The position numbers and the translations under genes were made by a program. A DNA stretch of 64,000 nt from Phymatolithon calcareum. Lineage: Eukaryota > Rhodophyta > Florideophyceae > Hapalidiales. How positions within the stretch are numbered: the stretch's first letter is position 1; each line of letters starts with the position of its first letter. The notes beneath the pieces were generated by a model that searched no databases, had not been told where the DNA came from, and worked only from the letters and a program-made list of their open reading frames with translations. Positions 20,942-31,901 of the stretch are shown here, one piece after another. The stretch lies in NCBI GenBank assembly GCA_977006965.1, contig OZ345358.1, forward strand, positions 124,001-188,000. Direction: 5' to 3'.

Positions 20942-21427
20942 ATTCCGTCGAGTTAGGCCTACTTGACGCGAGTGTATATCACGGGTTTGTTCTCAAATGA
21001 GCTTCATAAGCAGCTGCACAACTTGTTTCGGCTTTGGTGTCGGTGAAGGTTGTGTCATCGCTAGTAGAGCGGAATGTGCTGGAACGTTGAACGAGGTCTG
21101 GTAGATGGGTTGGACTCGACTGTGAAGGGCAATGCGTGAGAATTTCGGAGAAGGCTGATAGGTTTCAAATCAAGAGATCTAATGCTATCCCTTTTATACT
21201 TGATATTGAACCATCGTGACTGCTGGACTCTAACCGTAGCTAAAGACATTCAAGCCGTTGTTCTGTATCTGGCTGGTAAATTGATCGATACAGCTAAGTA
21301 GATGATAGCAATGAATAGGCCCATTGTTGAAACCGTTTGGAGTCCAGCGGCTCAATCTCGTCTTTATGTAACATAGCAAGAAGTAGCCATGGCCCAAGTT
21401 TCATAGATGTTTTGATGGCATGCAGAA

Positions 21428-21588
21428 CGTACTCTGGGTATTACTAGTACAAAAACCACGTACTGGACATAAGGTAAGTACGTTGATACTTGCATCCGAT
21501 TAATGTGCTGTGTCTAATGTTCATCTACGTACTCTGGGTATTATTGAACAAAGACCACGTACTGAACGTGAGGTGAGTACGTTGATTC
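21428..21588. repeat. Two ~60-bp direct repeats, 100 bp apart
   Basis: CGTACTCTGGGTATTA, then ACCACGTACTG and AAGTACGTTGAT-like words, occur at 21428-21488 and again at 21528-21588 with several substitutions. The pair lies inside the hAT derivative. Confidence 0.6.
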
Positions 21589-21780
21589 CCTCAACATTCT
21601 GCTTTACTCCCCACCCCCCCCATAACATTCCCCTGGTCCAATGTTCATCTACTTCGATCCTCAGTATTAGGTGCGACCAATTCGAATTGCAATTCAGTTC
21701 GAAGAACCAATTTGGGTGGAATTGGGAAAAATTGCAATTAAATTGATAGCAATGGAATTGGCGCAACCCCTGTCAGTACT

Positions 21781-23389
21781 ACACTGCCCAATCTGTAGTC
21801 CAATCACTGGTATTAGCTCGGGTTCGAATATCGAACAACAGGGAGCTTGTTATTTTAAGAGTTATTGAGTCCAGCAACTGACAATATAGACGGAAAATGA
21901 TTTCAAGGGACAAAAGATATTTACAAAGCTCCCACTTATCACATTTAGACGTCAAATTTTATGGCTGATGTCGCGCCGGGGTCTGTTCACTAGTCGCAAA
22001 CTTGGCATTCGATTTCTTCGATCACAGTTTTACGCCGCACTTTCCTGATCGTGACATTTTTTGTGGCCGTAGGAGGTAATTTGTGACCATCTTCACGCTT
22101 TCTGCTGGCTTCGATAACTGATCGTTCTTTTATTATTGCGGGGGATGGCTCTGGTGTTTATAGCCATCCGACCGGACCAGGTTCTCATTACTGAACCCTT
22201 CAAACAACGTGCATCATTGCGTGCCCTATGCGTGTGGAATGATGTAGCTCATACTAAATCGGAAAATGACGCGTAGAAAGCGATTGCATGTTTGCTCGCT
22301 AAGCACAATTTCCATTTATGTGCCATGCGCCAATAAGCCGTTGCGATGACCTCGCGAGTGTTGTGTAACACCTTGCCTGGTTATACAATTTGCTGGCCCG
22401 TGAAGGAAAAGTGTCTCTCGTGTTTTTATGTGCTGTTTCTGCACTACGTTTGTAGTATATAAGGTTTGTTTGTTTATTGCAGGTTATTCGAATTACACAA
22501 AGTGTACATTATTCAACATCTAGGGGTCCTCTAAAAGTATATAAGGTACATGTTTCTTCCTCTGAGCAAAGAAGCCGAGATTTTTATGGATTTCTGTTCC
22601 GCTGCTCGGATTGTAGAGCGCCAATGTCTGCCTGGACGTCCCTTCGTCCATTTGTAGTCGGAAGCTTCCCGCATATCTGGAGAGCAAGACTGCGCCGCGC
22701 AAGCCAGCACAATGATGATGGAGCTCCAGCCTTTTGCACTTTTTCCTTTTCATGGGTATCTTCTACTGTCGTCGTCCTAGCCAAGGCCACCAAAGCACGG
22801 TCCTTGATTATTGTTGTTCTCGATTCTAAGGTGGACACTACGCTTACCCTAATTGTCTGTCGTTGTAAATAAGGACTCGTTGGTAACCTGGCGCTACAGC
22901 TGAGCTGGCGAAAAAATATAAACGTGGTAGCCAGGAACTGGGCTAGAGCTGAGCGGACCCATCTGCCTTGAAATATCTTTGTGTCAATATGGAAGATCTT
23001 CGTTCTGCTTCTAATGTGCATATGGTCACGAATCTTTTCCTGCAGGCCCTACTAGAGAAGCACATTGAGCGTTAGCGATATCTTCATCAAATTAAACTCA
23101 AACTCACAATGAATAACATCACGCTCTTGAGGGAAGAAGGAGAATCCTCGAAAGGTATCAAAAAGTGGAAAGCACTGTGTGATATCCCTTTGCTAAAGTC
23201 TCTCGAAAGTATGGCGTCGCTAATTGACAGTGCAGTGAAAACCACACTCGTTTTCTTGGCTGCGAGCAACTCATCTAGCGGAAGAATCAGGCGGTTTTGT
23301 GCCCAGGAATGAAGAGACCCGCAGAGCATTCGAGTACTTCGATCTACAGTAGACTGCAACAGGGGAAACAGCTCTACTTATAAGTCTAA
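21781..23389. other. No confidently supported gene
   Basis: The largest ORFs, 22477-22872 (plus, 131 codons) and 22584-23021 (minus, 145 codons), overlap on opposite strands, and neither shows a known domain. ORFs at 23087-23359 (minus) and 23109-23312 (plus) also conflict. One of these may be real, but the sequence does not say which. Confidence 0.3.
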
Positions 23390-23436
23390 AAGTGTTCATT
23401 AGAGCGTTCAAAAATTCAAATTTAAAACAAAAATTA
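23390..23436 (+). repeat. Possible diverged A-tailed retroposon-like repeat
   Basis: AGTGTTCATTAGAGCGTT, then AAAAATTCAAATTT and an A-rich end resemble the 3' part of the family at 15157-15229. The match is weak. Confidence 0.3.
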
Positions 23437-26338
23437 ACGGCTTTGACAAACTGTCGTGCATTTATCCAAGCCTAGAGCCTTCCTTCTCTCTTCGGTGCCT
23501 CGAGAGAATTTCCATGCTTCGATCGAGCCGCTCGCCTGGTCTCAATATAGCAACTTTGACCCAGCCGAAAAAGGGTTAATTTGAAAACGTAGAACGTCAT
23601 AGTGAGTCCAAACACATTACCACCTTCCCAATATTCGCATATTGCTGGGCTACACAAGCCTATATGTCCCAAACACCATGGGTTGGTCAGGTGCTATGAG
23701 TACACTTTTCTCTTTCATGCTCTTTTGCAGAAGACGGCAATTTAATTTATCATCCTAACATGCTCTCGAGCAAGATTATCTCCCAGTTTCCTATTAGCTC
23801 CTCTTCCGATTGCCTTCGAGAGACAACGCGAGCAGGCCACCGCATGATCACGTGTTCCACTGTCTCGCGAGCGCCATGCGGTCTTTTCATGCACAATGAT
23901 TGTGCCCGTTTAAAATAAGCATTCGAATACACACTTTTCAAACTTAGTGCACTCCTGGTAATAGATGTGAGTGCCCAATTTTGGACCTGTCATCTTTTAC
24001 TGAAACCGAAGTTGCCTATCCTTGATTGATGGACGGAGTTGTCTGTATTGCTCAGCGAAGGAAGAATTCCGCCGTGGACACATGTCGCGTGGTATGACTC
24101 ACAATTATACCAGAAAAATTAAGAAAGTGATTTCTTATTTGTAATCTACCAAAGCATCTGCAGAAATATGGAAACAGCTTTGCGTGTGCCCCAAGATCAT
24201 AGCTTGGGTTTCGTCATTTATGAGTGCGGTACTACTTCGAGGCGCACCAAAACCTACCACTGCATCAATTGAACCTCGAGGGGAAGAATACTCCCTGATT
24301 TTGCTGGGGTACATTTTGTTGACTACCTGAGCCATGCTGAGGGCTTTTTTGAGTGCTTTCTTTGTGAAGCCACTTTTCTCCGGTAACATTATTTCTTTAC
24401 AGAGCCCTATCGTCTAACTTTGGATGGGAAAATTAAACGACATTCTACTAGAAATATCTTGGGTCTTGGTCGGGATAGAGATTCCTGGACGTATGAAACA
24501 GTAGAAAAGAGGGCCCTAACGCAGGCCTCAGCCGTGGGGGGAAAGGCTAGGTAAAAGATTTGCCTCTGATCCATGTGCAATGTTTCAATTCTCAATGGAT
24601 TTGAGTGATAAGTCATGGAAACGTAATTCTAAGTAGCTCCTTGTGAATATGATAATGTGGTGGGGAAGGGGCCCAGATTCTAATATTTAAATCGGCAATG
24701 CAAAGTTAGAGCCAGTACCAACGATTTGTTAGAGAGCCGATCCGGTGAAAATACATCATGAACAGCACCTGCTCTGCTTCTCAAATTGAGGTCCGTAACA
24801 TTGACAGGATAAAATTGCAATCCTCTCTAATGTTGACAGCAAAAATACATCGCATATTGAAAAGAGGTAAGGCCTGATGAGTCGTATGTATAGGCGGAGA
24901 TATTTAGATATTTCAAAGTAGCCCGGCTCGTGCGAAAAGAGTATACGCTCCACAATTGTCTAATGGGACTCCTATCCAGAAAGGAGTTAGAGCGAGCTAT
25001 TATTAGACATAAATTGAGTACTATCTTACCAATCGAAGATTAATGTAAACGTGCATGTTTTTGAAACTTGCCATGAATATACCGGCTGGGCGTCAAAGGG
25101 TAAGATAATAGGTCGTTCTAATTGATTGTACAGGATTAGGTGAGGAAAACGCAATTTACCGTGTCAAAAATGTTCGAACAAGAATGAAAATGTTGAAGGC
25201 GCTTGAAATGTTTCGAGCTGGTTTAATTCAAGACGATGACAAGTTAAATTTTGTTCGTTTATATGGCCCCTATAGGCATACTGCATCCACAATACTCCAG
25301 ACTCCTTGAAATTCCGAATCCGAGCAAAACTTGCCATGAAAGATTGAATGTTTACACTTTTTGGCAAAATGGGTCTCAAAGTAGGTGCTACTGTTGAGTA
25401 TTCTCTACCAGATAGAGCCGTAAGCGCAGCAGTTGACGAAAAGGTCACCACTGAATCCGTCCCTGCCAGAAGATGATCTTGTCCGGCTAGCAAAATTGTG
25501 TACCACAATATTTACATGATAAATCCTCCAGAGAGCAAAAAGCCTCCAGAGCGATCAACATCATCATGGACCATACAGAAAAAGTCACTGGAGGAGCACA
25601 GCTGGGCTTTGGGACTAACGTTATTTGGTTTAGAGGGGGAAGAATGCCTTTGTGCTCAGCCAGTGGTGGATTGACTGACATGAGTAGAATTAAAGTGCTG
25701 TCTAACTCCAGGTATGTAGCTAGCGAACTTTACATGATGCTCCTGACGGTAGAACCAGGGATTAATCCGTTAGTTTAAGGCAGTCAAATATCTGAACTGC
25801 CTAAAAAGTGGGTGTGCAGTGAAGTAAGAGAATGGCTTGTAGATTGGGATTTATGCAGATGATCGGGGAGGACGGAAAAAGACATATTCACCGTATTGCG
25901 GCTATCAGGAAACCCAACTTGCTTTGACTCTTCATTGATTTACGCAACGGGGCAGTCTAATTTTCCTGCTCCTGTGGAGGGATTTATCTTGCACATGGTA
26001 GAAGGACATTTGGCCACCGAAGCAAAGTGATACTATGGGTAGTCACGAATGTAGGATTTCCTACAATGATGGTTGGTGCTGCACTTGCTGACAGCTATCC
26101 CTATGTTTGTTTGGCAAGTCAGTCATTTGCGCAACTAATGTGTGGGCATTGGCGGTTGCTTTTGCGCTCTGAGGAACTCATCCGTGTGCTTTCTTTCTAT
26201 GTCCTATCGCTGGTGTCTATGATTCCAATTTTTGGCCTGTCTGTAATGTAGAAGAAAAACTCTTAAGTCATGATTCGTGTTAAGGATAACACGCACGAAA
26301 TTGAATGCGCCTTCCAACTCATACAAGAAATACGCTGG
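23437..26338. other. Gene-poor stretch
   Basis: ORFs reach at most about 115 codons (25164-25508 minus) and have no recognisable domains. No tandem repeat, RNA gene or transposon terminus stood out. Confidence 0.3.
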
Positions 26339-26650
26339 TGTAATGCCTTTGAATGGGCATTATGATGCGCACCTCAGAGAGATCTTTTCACTGCTCGTTT
26401 GCCAATCATCGTTGAGTACCTCCGGGAGATTTTAGTAGAAATAGCTCGCCAAGTTCCCATAGCAGAGAAGGATAGAGGGAACACACACCCAACACTCCAA
26501 CACACAACACAATAGTGGAGACACTCACCGTCTCCACGGTCACACGTTTCCGAATAAACGTACCCGCACAGACAACTTTACTGTGCGGGGTGCCCTCTAG
26601 TGTGCCTTCGCGCACGCACTTAACGACGCACAACCAACGCGTACGTTACA
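26339..26650 (+). repeat. Candidate 5' LTR
   Basis: The right edge is set by CGTTACA followed at 26651 by TGGTGGATCTGCTATTCG, a candidate primer-binding site beginning with the usual TGG. The left edge TGTAATG at 26339 is inferred only from the imperfect match to the inverted end. An AATAAA signal occurs near 26553. Without a second LTR the limits are uncertain. Confidence 0.4.
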
Positions 26651-26818
26651 TGGTGGATCTGCTATTCGTTTTCAAACCTCGCGCATAGCTCTTGCTCTGC
26701 GCTCTCCCCGTAGCAAACTTTCCTGCTTCGCGCTTGGTTCCCAGCGCACACGTCGTTTCGCCGTTTCGATACTTGTCTCGCTGTATTCTCGCCGTTTCGT
26801 TTCATCCTGTCTCACACC

Positions 26819-28075
26819 ATGGCGACGAACAACGCGGTGGAACAAGACTACATGGCGCGACAAATTATTGTCGCCCAACAGAAACTCCACGACACCTTCT
26901 TGTATCGCCCCGATATGGACGCTTCGTACTGGATCTCGGGCGCGGCAGACCTCTGTCGTGACCTCAATGTACGCAATCCGGTGGATATTGCTCGTCTTCT
27001 CACTGCCGAACTTCGGAACTGCCGTCCAATTCAGAATGTCGTGGAGGAGCACATCGCCTCACACGAACCCAGCGACGGTCCGCCAACGCCTTGTTCTCGT
27101 GTCTGTCTTTTGGAATTCGCTCTCTCCAACGATCGCGTGTACACCAAACCAACGGCGGACCTCACTAGAGCTCTTTCTCGCTACGTCAAACCTCCGATTA
27201 TGGACGTCAATGAGCGTTTGTCCGCCCATTTGGCCAAGGAGGAAGCCTTTCTTCGTCGCCGCCACGTTCGCATTTCATCCGACTCTCTTCACGCGGCGAT
27301 GTACGGTAGTACTACTCCGGCTGGCAAACACGTTTCTGGTGCTGTCGAAGACGCAATCGTTGCTCGACTTCTCGACTCCTTACGTCCATCCGAGCCGGAT
27401 TTGAGGGAGCATTTGGACCGCCTAATATTGTACTGGGGTGAGTCCAACTGGAATCTGACCGCTCTTATTGAATCCATACGCTCGAACGAACGAAAGATGA
27501 ACTCTATACCGGCCTCTTCGTCATCCGCTCATGGATCTGCCCTCATCCGGCACTACCAGGCAAAGACTGAGGCTCGCTCATCTCGCTCTACCGCACGAGC
27601 TTACAATTTGTACGACCCCACTACATATGTCCGCTCTGCTCGTCCGCGTCCTGTTTCTGCCGACCTTCCGTCGAAGCGGCTCCGCTCTGAACCGATGTCC
27701 GGGGACAACGACAATCCGACCCTCATTCAGTCGATCACCAAGATTTCCTCCGTTGCGGATACACTGAAAAGTATGTATGCCGACCGAAACGGCGGCGAGG
27801 TACCGGACAAGTCCAAGAGGAACCCAAGACGCGTCCCCACCCCGCGGTCAACACACTGTTTACGCTGCGGGAGCCCTTCTCACCACATTTCTGATTGTTC
27901 TATCGAGGACGATGACGTCGCCAAGGATATGAGGAACGCGAACACTGCCAAAAACGGTTTCAATCCGCTTCCTCGGTATGCTGAGCACAGATATTCGCTC
28001 GCCCACACGTGGATACTGCGCGATTCCCGTTGGCCTAAGTCTTGGCTTCGGTCGCCTCGCGATACAAAAAACTAG
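26819..28075 (+). CDS. gag: Gag-like protein with zinc knuckle
   Basis: The 418-codon frame starts at ATG 26819, about 170 bp after the candidate LTR end. The protein is helical and polar, with an Arg/Ser-rich central part and a CCHC knuckle at about residues 346-359 (CLRCGSPSHHISDC, C-x2-C-x4-H-x4-C), the nucleic-acid-binding motif of retroelement nucleocapsids. It would assemble the intracellular particle and package element RNA. It stops before the protease, which is in a different frame. Confidence 0.8.
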   Translation: MATNNAVEQDYMARQIIVAQQKLHDTFLYRPDMDASYWISGAADLCRDLNVRNPVDIARLLTAELRNCRPIQNVVEEHIASHEPSDGPPTPCSRVCLLEFALSNDRVYTKPTADLTRALSRYVKPPIMDVNERLSAHLAKEEAFLRRRHVRISSDSLHAAMYGSTTPAGKHVSGAVEDAIVARLLDSLRPSEPDLREHLDRLILYWGESNWNLTALIESIRSNERKMNSIPASSSSAHGSALIRHYQAKTEARSSRSTARAYNLYDPTTYVRSARPRPVSADLPSKRLRSEPMSGDNDNPTLIQSITKISSVADTLKSMYADRNGGEVPDKSKRNPRRVPTPRSTHCLRCGSPSHHISDCSIEDDDVAKDMRNANTAKNGFNPLPRYAEHRYSLAHTWILRDSRWPKSWLRSPRDTKN

Positions 28076-28158
28076 ACTTGGCTAGCATCTCTCCCTGGCA
28101 TGCCAGCCCGATCCACGATCCATGGTCAATGTCCATCGACTCAGCCCAAATTGTTTGA

Positions 28159-28752
28159 GGTGTCTCCGCCTACGCTCAGCTGCAGTCGACCTCTCGTTTC
28201 ACCACAACCATCAAGCTCATCAACGCGATACATGGTTCTGCCACTGCCCTGGTTGGGACTGGCACCGAGAGCACCTGCATCTCTACAACTCTGTTCTACA
28301 AAATGCGTTCCAAAGACAAATCTCTGAATCTCTTCGATCTCTCTCTTCGTCTCTCTGGTGCCAACGGATCTCCTCTCTCCGCCAGAGGCGCTGTTCGTTT
28401 TCCTCTTTCGCTCACACATCGTATTTCTGTCACAACAGACGTTATCGTCTGCGACAATCTCTCGCACGATGTTACACTCGGTTTGGACGTTCTCATCAAC
28501 ACCCGCGCTGTTTTCAACTTATACGACCAGTCCGTGATGTTCCGCTCTCCTGACCCATCCGTTTCTCCGGAATATGCTTACTTTGTCACTGTTCCTGTTC
28601 CGGAGACCTACATCACTCTGTCAGATGATGTGACGATTCTGCCGCGACAACAGCACCTTGTGGTGGCACATTTCTCCTCCCCGCCGCGCTGTCCCGTGGT
28701 TTTGGCTCTCCTGAACCTGACTTCAACGGCACAATTCCACGTCTGTGTTTGA
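28159..28752 (+). pseudogene. Retropepsin-like protease, active-site Asp replaced
   Basis: The frame is open from 28159, just after an in-frame TGA. The typical retropepsin active-site context is present, but it reads ALVGTGTESTCIS where families have ALVDTGA, so the catalytic Asp is Gly. The second conserved block (LGLDVLINTRAVFNLYD) follows, as expected for the flap-to-C-terminal region of gypsy proteases. The ORF ends at 28752, and RT continues in another frame. It is probably inactive. Confidence 0.65.
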
Positions 28753-31243
28753 CACATCGTGCGTTAATATGCGCATTATGGTGGCAAACTCGATGGCAAT
28801 TCCGGCAAAGCTACCTAAGGGACTACGCTTGTCCGTTGTTCACTCTTATCACGACGCCAACCTCGTACCTATCGGGACAATAAGCATTTCCGAACAACAG
28901 GCTGATTTATCCTGGTCCGACATACCCTCGGATGTGTCTCTACCACCGGCATCGCTTGCCCCAGACAAGGCTTCTTTCCTTTTTGACGAAAAGTCGCCTA
29001 CTCTTGACTACGATACTGCTCTTGATTCCGACCTGTCTGCTGAGCAAAGCAATCAACTCCGTGCTGTTCTTCACTCCCACGCAGACGTTTTCGCGCCGGA
29101 CCCGTCCGCGCCGGAAATTATGCGAAATATTTCTCCCGTCACAATCGACACTGGCCCTGCGCAACCTATTCGCTGTCCTCCTTTCCGTCGCCATCCACTT
29201 GCCCATCGACACCTCGAAGAGCAAGTTCAGCACATGCTGCGACAAGGTCTTATCGAGGAAAGTCGTTCCAACTGGTCTTTCCCTGTTGTTCTGGTGTCGA
29301 AACCCAACGGAAAAATACGATTTTGCATTGATTACCGCCGCCTCAATGCAGCCACTCTTCAAGCCGCGTATAGGTTACCACGCTTGGATGACATTTTGGA
29401 CTCTTTGCACGGCATGAAGTATTTCTCCACTCTTGACGCTGCTTCTGGGTTCCACCAACTGCTTTTGGCCGGCTCATCAAGGGAAAAGACTGCTTTCTCC
29501 ACTCGATCCGACCTGTATCAGTGGCGTCGATTACGTTTCGGATGGATAAATGCACCGACTATGTTCCAACAGACTATGGATTACATTCTTCGTGGCCTCA
29601 ATTACCATTGTGCTCTCATCTACTTGGATGATATAATCGTGTTTTCTTCATCGTTCCAGAATCATCTTCGCGATTTACGTGTTATTTTCAACCGTTTGCG
29701 CTTCTTCAAGTGTCAGTTGAACCTTCGCAAATGCAAGTTTGGCGCAGCCAATATTGAGTACCTGGGTCACGTGGTTACTCAACGCGGGGTACTTCCCAAA
29801 CCGGCATTAGTCGACGCCATCACGAGATTTCCGTCTCCACAACATGCCGACAGTCCCTCTTCCGGGAAGAAGGCTGTCAAAAGCTTCGTCGCTCTCGCCA
29901 ACTTCTATCGTCGACATGTCCCTCGTTTCGCTCACATTGCTGCACCTTTGGTTTCTTTAAGCCGGAAGAATTCGGAATTTGTTTTGACTCCAGAGCGTGC
30001 AACTGCATTTTCTGAACTTCAGAACCGCATTTCCCGCAGTCCTGTTCTCGCCTTTCCCCAATGGGACAAACCGTTCATTCTCTCTACCGATGCCAGCGAC
30101 ATTGGCGTAGGAGCTGTGTTGCAACAGGATGATGACTCTGGCGAACTCAGGCCTGTCCAGTTTCTCAGTCACGCATTTTCTGACCGTGAATCTGAATGGA
30201 GCACTCGCGAGAAAGAACTTTTCTCTTTCGTCTACGCCCTCAAGAAATTTCGCGTGTATCTTTACGGACGCCCATTCGTCTGGCCCACTGACGCCTCTTC
30301 CCTTCAGTGGATCTCCACGGCCAAATCGTTCGCTCCCAAGTTGCTTCGCTGGTCGCTCTTGGTTTCCAGCTACCGTTTTACTGTCGAACATGTGCCTGGG
30401 ACGAGTAATCAAGTGGCCGACGCTTTGTCTCGGAATCCTGTTTCTTTGAGTTCCGTTTCTCCGATTATTACGTATCCGCTCGAGATCTTATCGATAACAC
30501 CCTCATATTCGAGCAACGCTTCTCCGACTGATGCAGGCCTCTTCACCACCACAAAGCTGATCGCCGCTCAATGCCGCAATCCCTATTGTCGGATATGGCA
30601 CGAGCACCTAGGCAGAACTCAAGCGTTACCGCCACTCTCTCCGCCGGAGGCGCGAGCCCTGCAACTTTGCCGCGGTCAACACAAGACTAAGCTACGATCA
30701 CTCTCATCTCGTTTCATCATAGTCGAAGGTATCCTGATGCGTATCATGGACTTTACGTCCTACTCTAGGACCCATCAAGCAGGTGATCTTCCCCGAGCTC
30801 GTTCGTTCTTGCGCGCTGTTATTCCCCACTCTCTTCGGGAATATGTCCTTCAGCACTTCCATCTATCGGCTCATCGCCGCACTTTGCGCACTCTGCGTGA
30901 CGAAGTGCTGCACGAGGAGGAGCCGCTGGTGGGGCGGGGCAGATTTGTTCATGGCGTGTCAGGCGCACCGACCGCCGCCAACAAGGCGTTTGCGCGCACT
31001 CACGCGCTCGCACATCGTCTTCTCCTGCACGCCGCACGCCACGTCGCTCTGCGACACTCCTTCGCTCTCCAGGACTTCGGTCACGAGTTTGAGTACCGCA
31101 TCGACCTCGCGATCGCGACGGTAAGCGAGGATGCCCATGAATTCCGGAAAAGCGGGCTGAACGGGCTCCGAGTAAAGCGCAATTCGCGAAAGAAGCGAGC
31201 GCTTGCTAGTTGCAGTAGTTGCGCAGCCTGTGCACCCCGCTAG
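28745..31243 (+). CDS. pol: Gypsy reverse transcriptase-RNase H, truncated integrase
   Basis: The frame opens at a GTG overlapping the end of the protease frame, so a frameshift has separated pol from its upstream part. The RT palm has NWSFPVVLVSKPNG and the catalytic YLDD (near residue 291). RNase H carries its first Asp in STDASDIGVGA (near residue 448). The integrase zinc-binding start (HLSAHRRTLRTLRDEV, near residue 700) is present, but from about 30905 the translation becomes Ala/Arg/His-rich and unrelated. No DDE core remains. The last ~110 residues are read-through into foreign GC-rich DNA. Confidence 0.75.
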   Translation: MFDTSCVNMRIMVANSMAIPAKLPKGLRLSVVHSYHDANLVPIGTISISEQQADLSWSDIPSDVSLPPASLAPDKASFLFDEKSPTLDYDTALDSDLSAEQSNQLRAVLHSHADVFAPDPSAPEIMRNISPVTIDTGPAQPIRCPPFRRHPLAHRHLEEQVQHMLRQGLIEESRSNWSFPVVLVSKPNGKIRFCIDYRRLNAATLQAAYRLPRLDDILDSLHGMKYFSTLDAASGFHQLLLAGSSREKTAFSTRSDLYQWRRLRFGWINAPTMFQQTMDYILRGLNYHCALIYLDDIIVFSSSFQNHLRDLRVIFNRLRFFKCQLNLRKCKFGAANIEYLGHVVTQRGVLPKPALVDAITRFPSPQHADSPSSGKKAVKSFVALANFYRRHVPRFAHIAAPLVSLSRKNSEFVLTPERATAFSELQNRISRSPVLAFPQWDKPFILSTDASDIGVGAVLQQDDDSGELRPVQFLSHAFSDRESEWSTREKELFSFVYALKKFRVYLYGRPFVWPTDASSLQWISTAKSFAPKLLRWSLLVSSYRFTVEHVPGTSNQVADALSRNPVSLSSVSPIITYPLEILSITPSYSSNASPTDAGLFTTTKLIAAQCRNPYCRIWHEHLGRTQALPPLSPPEARALQLCRGQHKTKLRSLSSRFIIVEGILMRIMDFTSYSRTHQAGDLPRARSFLRAVIPHSLREYVLQHFHLSAHRRTLRTLRDEVLHEEEPLVGRGRFVHGVSGAPTAANKAFARTHALAHRLLLHAARHVALRHSFALQDFGHEFEYRIDLAIATVSEDAHEFRKSGLNGLRVKRNSRKKRALASCSSCAACAPR

Positions 31244-31290
31244 GTGACCTGAAGTACACTCAGGTACAGGAATGCGAGGCAATGAGGTAC
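30906..31290. other. GC-rich foreign segment abutting the truncated element
   Basis: Base composition rises sharply at about 30900. The minus strand has an open frame of 107 codons (30959-31282) with a helical stretch (REVDAVLKLVTEVLESEG). I do not recognise it. It could be a host-gene fragment or another element fused at the truncation. Confidence 0.35.
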
Positions 31291-31397
31291 AGAGAGAAGG
31301 ATTTTACGTTACTAGAGAAACATTCGGCGCGGTGAAGGGATGTGCAGGTAAGATTTCAGCAAAGCATCAGACCAATTTTCGGTATCATGGAAAATAT

Positions 31398-31556
31398 GGT
31401 CTGGACCGGTCCAGATCGGTCCGTAGAGTACTTGAGACCGGACCACGAATTTATGATCAATATCGCAACAGACCAGATAACGAAAAGACCAAAGACCACG
31501 GTCCGGTCTGAAATGGTTTGTTAACCGGTCTAGGCCCGGTCCAGACCGGACCTTGT
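31398..31556. repeat. Cluster of GGTCCGGTC / GACCGGACC motifs
   Basis: GGACCGGTCC, GATCGGTCC, GACCGGACC, GGTCCGGTC, CCGGTC and similar words occur about nine times in 160 bp in both orientations, interspersed with GACCA-type half-words. The spacing is irregular, so this is not a simple tandem array. It resembles subterminal binding-site arrays of DNA transposons. Confidence 0.6.
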
Positions 31557-31639
31557 CAAGCTGTGATCGGACTGCTCCATGATGGACATACTTTTATCAA
31601 GTATTTTTTTGCTCGGAACTAGCTTAATATCATGTTCCA

Positions 31640-31700
31640 TATCCCTACTATTGGCAAAAATGACCACTGTAGTGGTCATTTTTTATTTTGTGTCACAAAT
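31640..31700 (+). repeat. Left terminal repeat with internal palindrome
   Basis: ATATCCCTACTAT is followed by GGCAAAAATGACCACTG and a perfect inverted AGTGGTCATTTT. The same order appears inverted at 43889-43927. After removal of the 11.1 kb gypsy insertion the two ends would be about 1.2 kb apart, so this looks like one end of a TIR element. Confidence 0.55.
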
Positions 31701-31901
31701 TCGTCCAAGGGCGTTCATTCACGGGCTGAATTTTAAACATTAAGCTTTACAGACTGCGTACATAAGCTCATTAACCTCCATTCTGTCTCTCGATGTGGTA
31801 ATTCTCCTATATTTTCTTGTCCTCTGTACGTCTTTACTTATTCTCCGATGAATCCAGGAAAACAGTGTGCTAGGGATCCAGCGTCTAGGAATTCTGGTCA
31901 G

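Larger units (their letters stand above)
20554..21772 (-). mobile_element. hAT deletion derivative with 8-bp target duplication
   Basis: A perfect 23-bp terminal inverted repeat begins CAGGGGTTGCGCCAATTC at 20554 and ends at 21772. The 8-bp direct repeat TCAGTACT lies immediately outside both ends (20546-20553 and 21773-21780), the diagnostic hAT signature. Subterminal copies of TATCAATTTAATTGC occur in inverted orientation (20604-20618 and 21733-21747). At 1.2 kb it keeps only an N-terminal transposase fragment on the minus strand and must have depended on an autonomous relative. Confidence 0.85.
26339..30905 (+). mobile_element. Ty3/gypsy retrotransposon, 3'-truncated and inactive
   Basis: The order is a candidate 5' LTR, gag with a CCHC knuckle, protease, reverse transcriptase, RNase H and the start of integrase, the Ty3/gypsy order. 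The element breaks off in the integrase zinc-binding region near 30905, and I found no second LTR in the window. An in-frame TGA before the protease (28156-28158), a replaced protease Asp and a frame change at 28745-28752 make it non-autonomous. Unlike the nested element at 32-43 kb, it carries no visible chromodomain. Confidence 0.8.

Noticed and set aside
21815-21840. GGGTTCGAATA word as a tRNA T-loop
   Set aside because: No acceptor stem, D-arm or anticodon arm can be paired around it. No tRNA gene was found anywhere in the window.
26819-31243. Programmed frameshifting as the reason for the gag, protease and pol frame changes
   Set aside because: An in-frame TGA, a lost catalytic Asp and a truncated integrase in the same element make ordinary decay the simpler reading. 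No slippery-site context was evident at 28745-28752.
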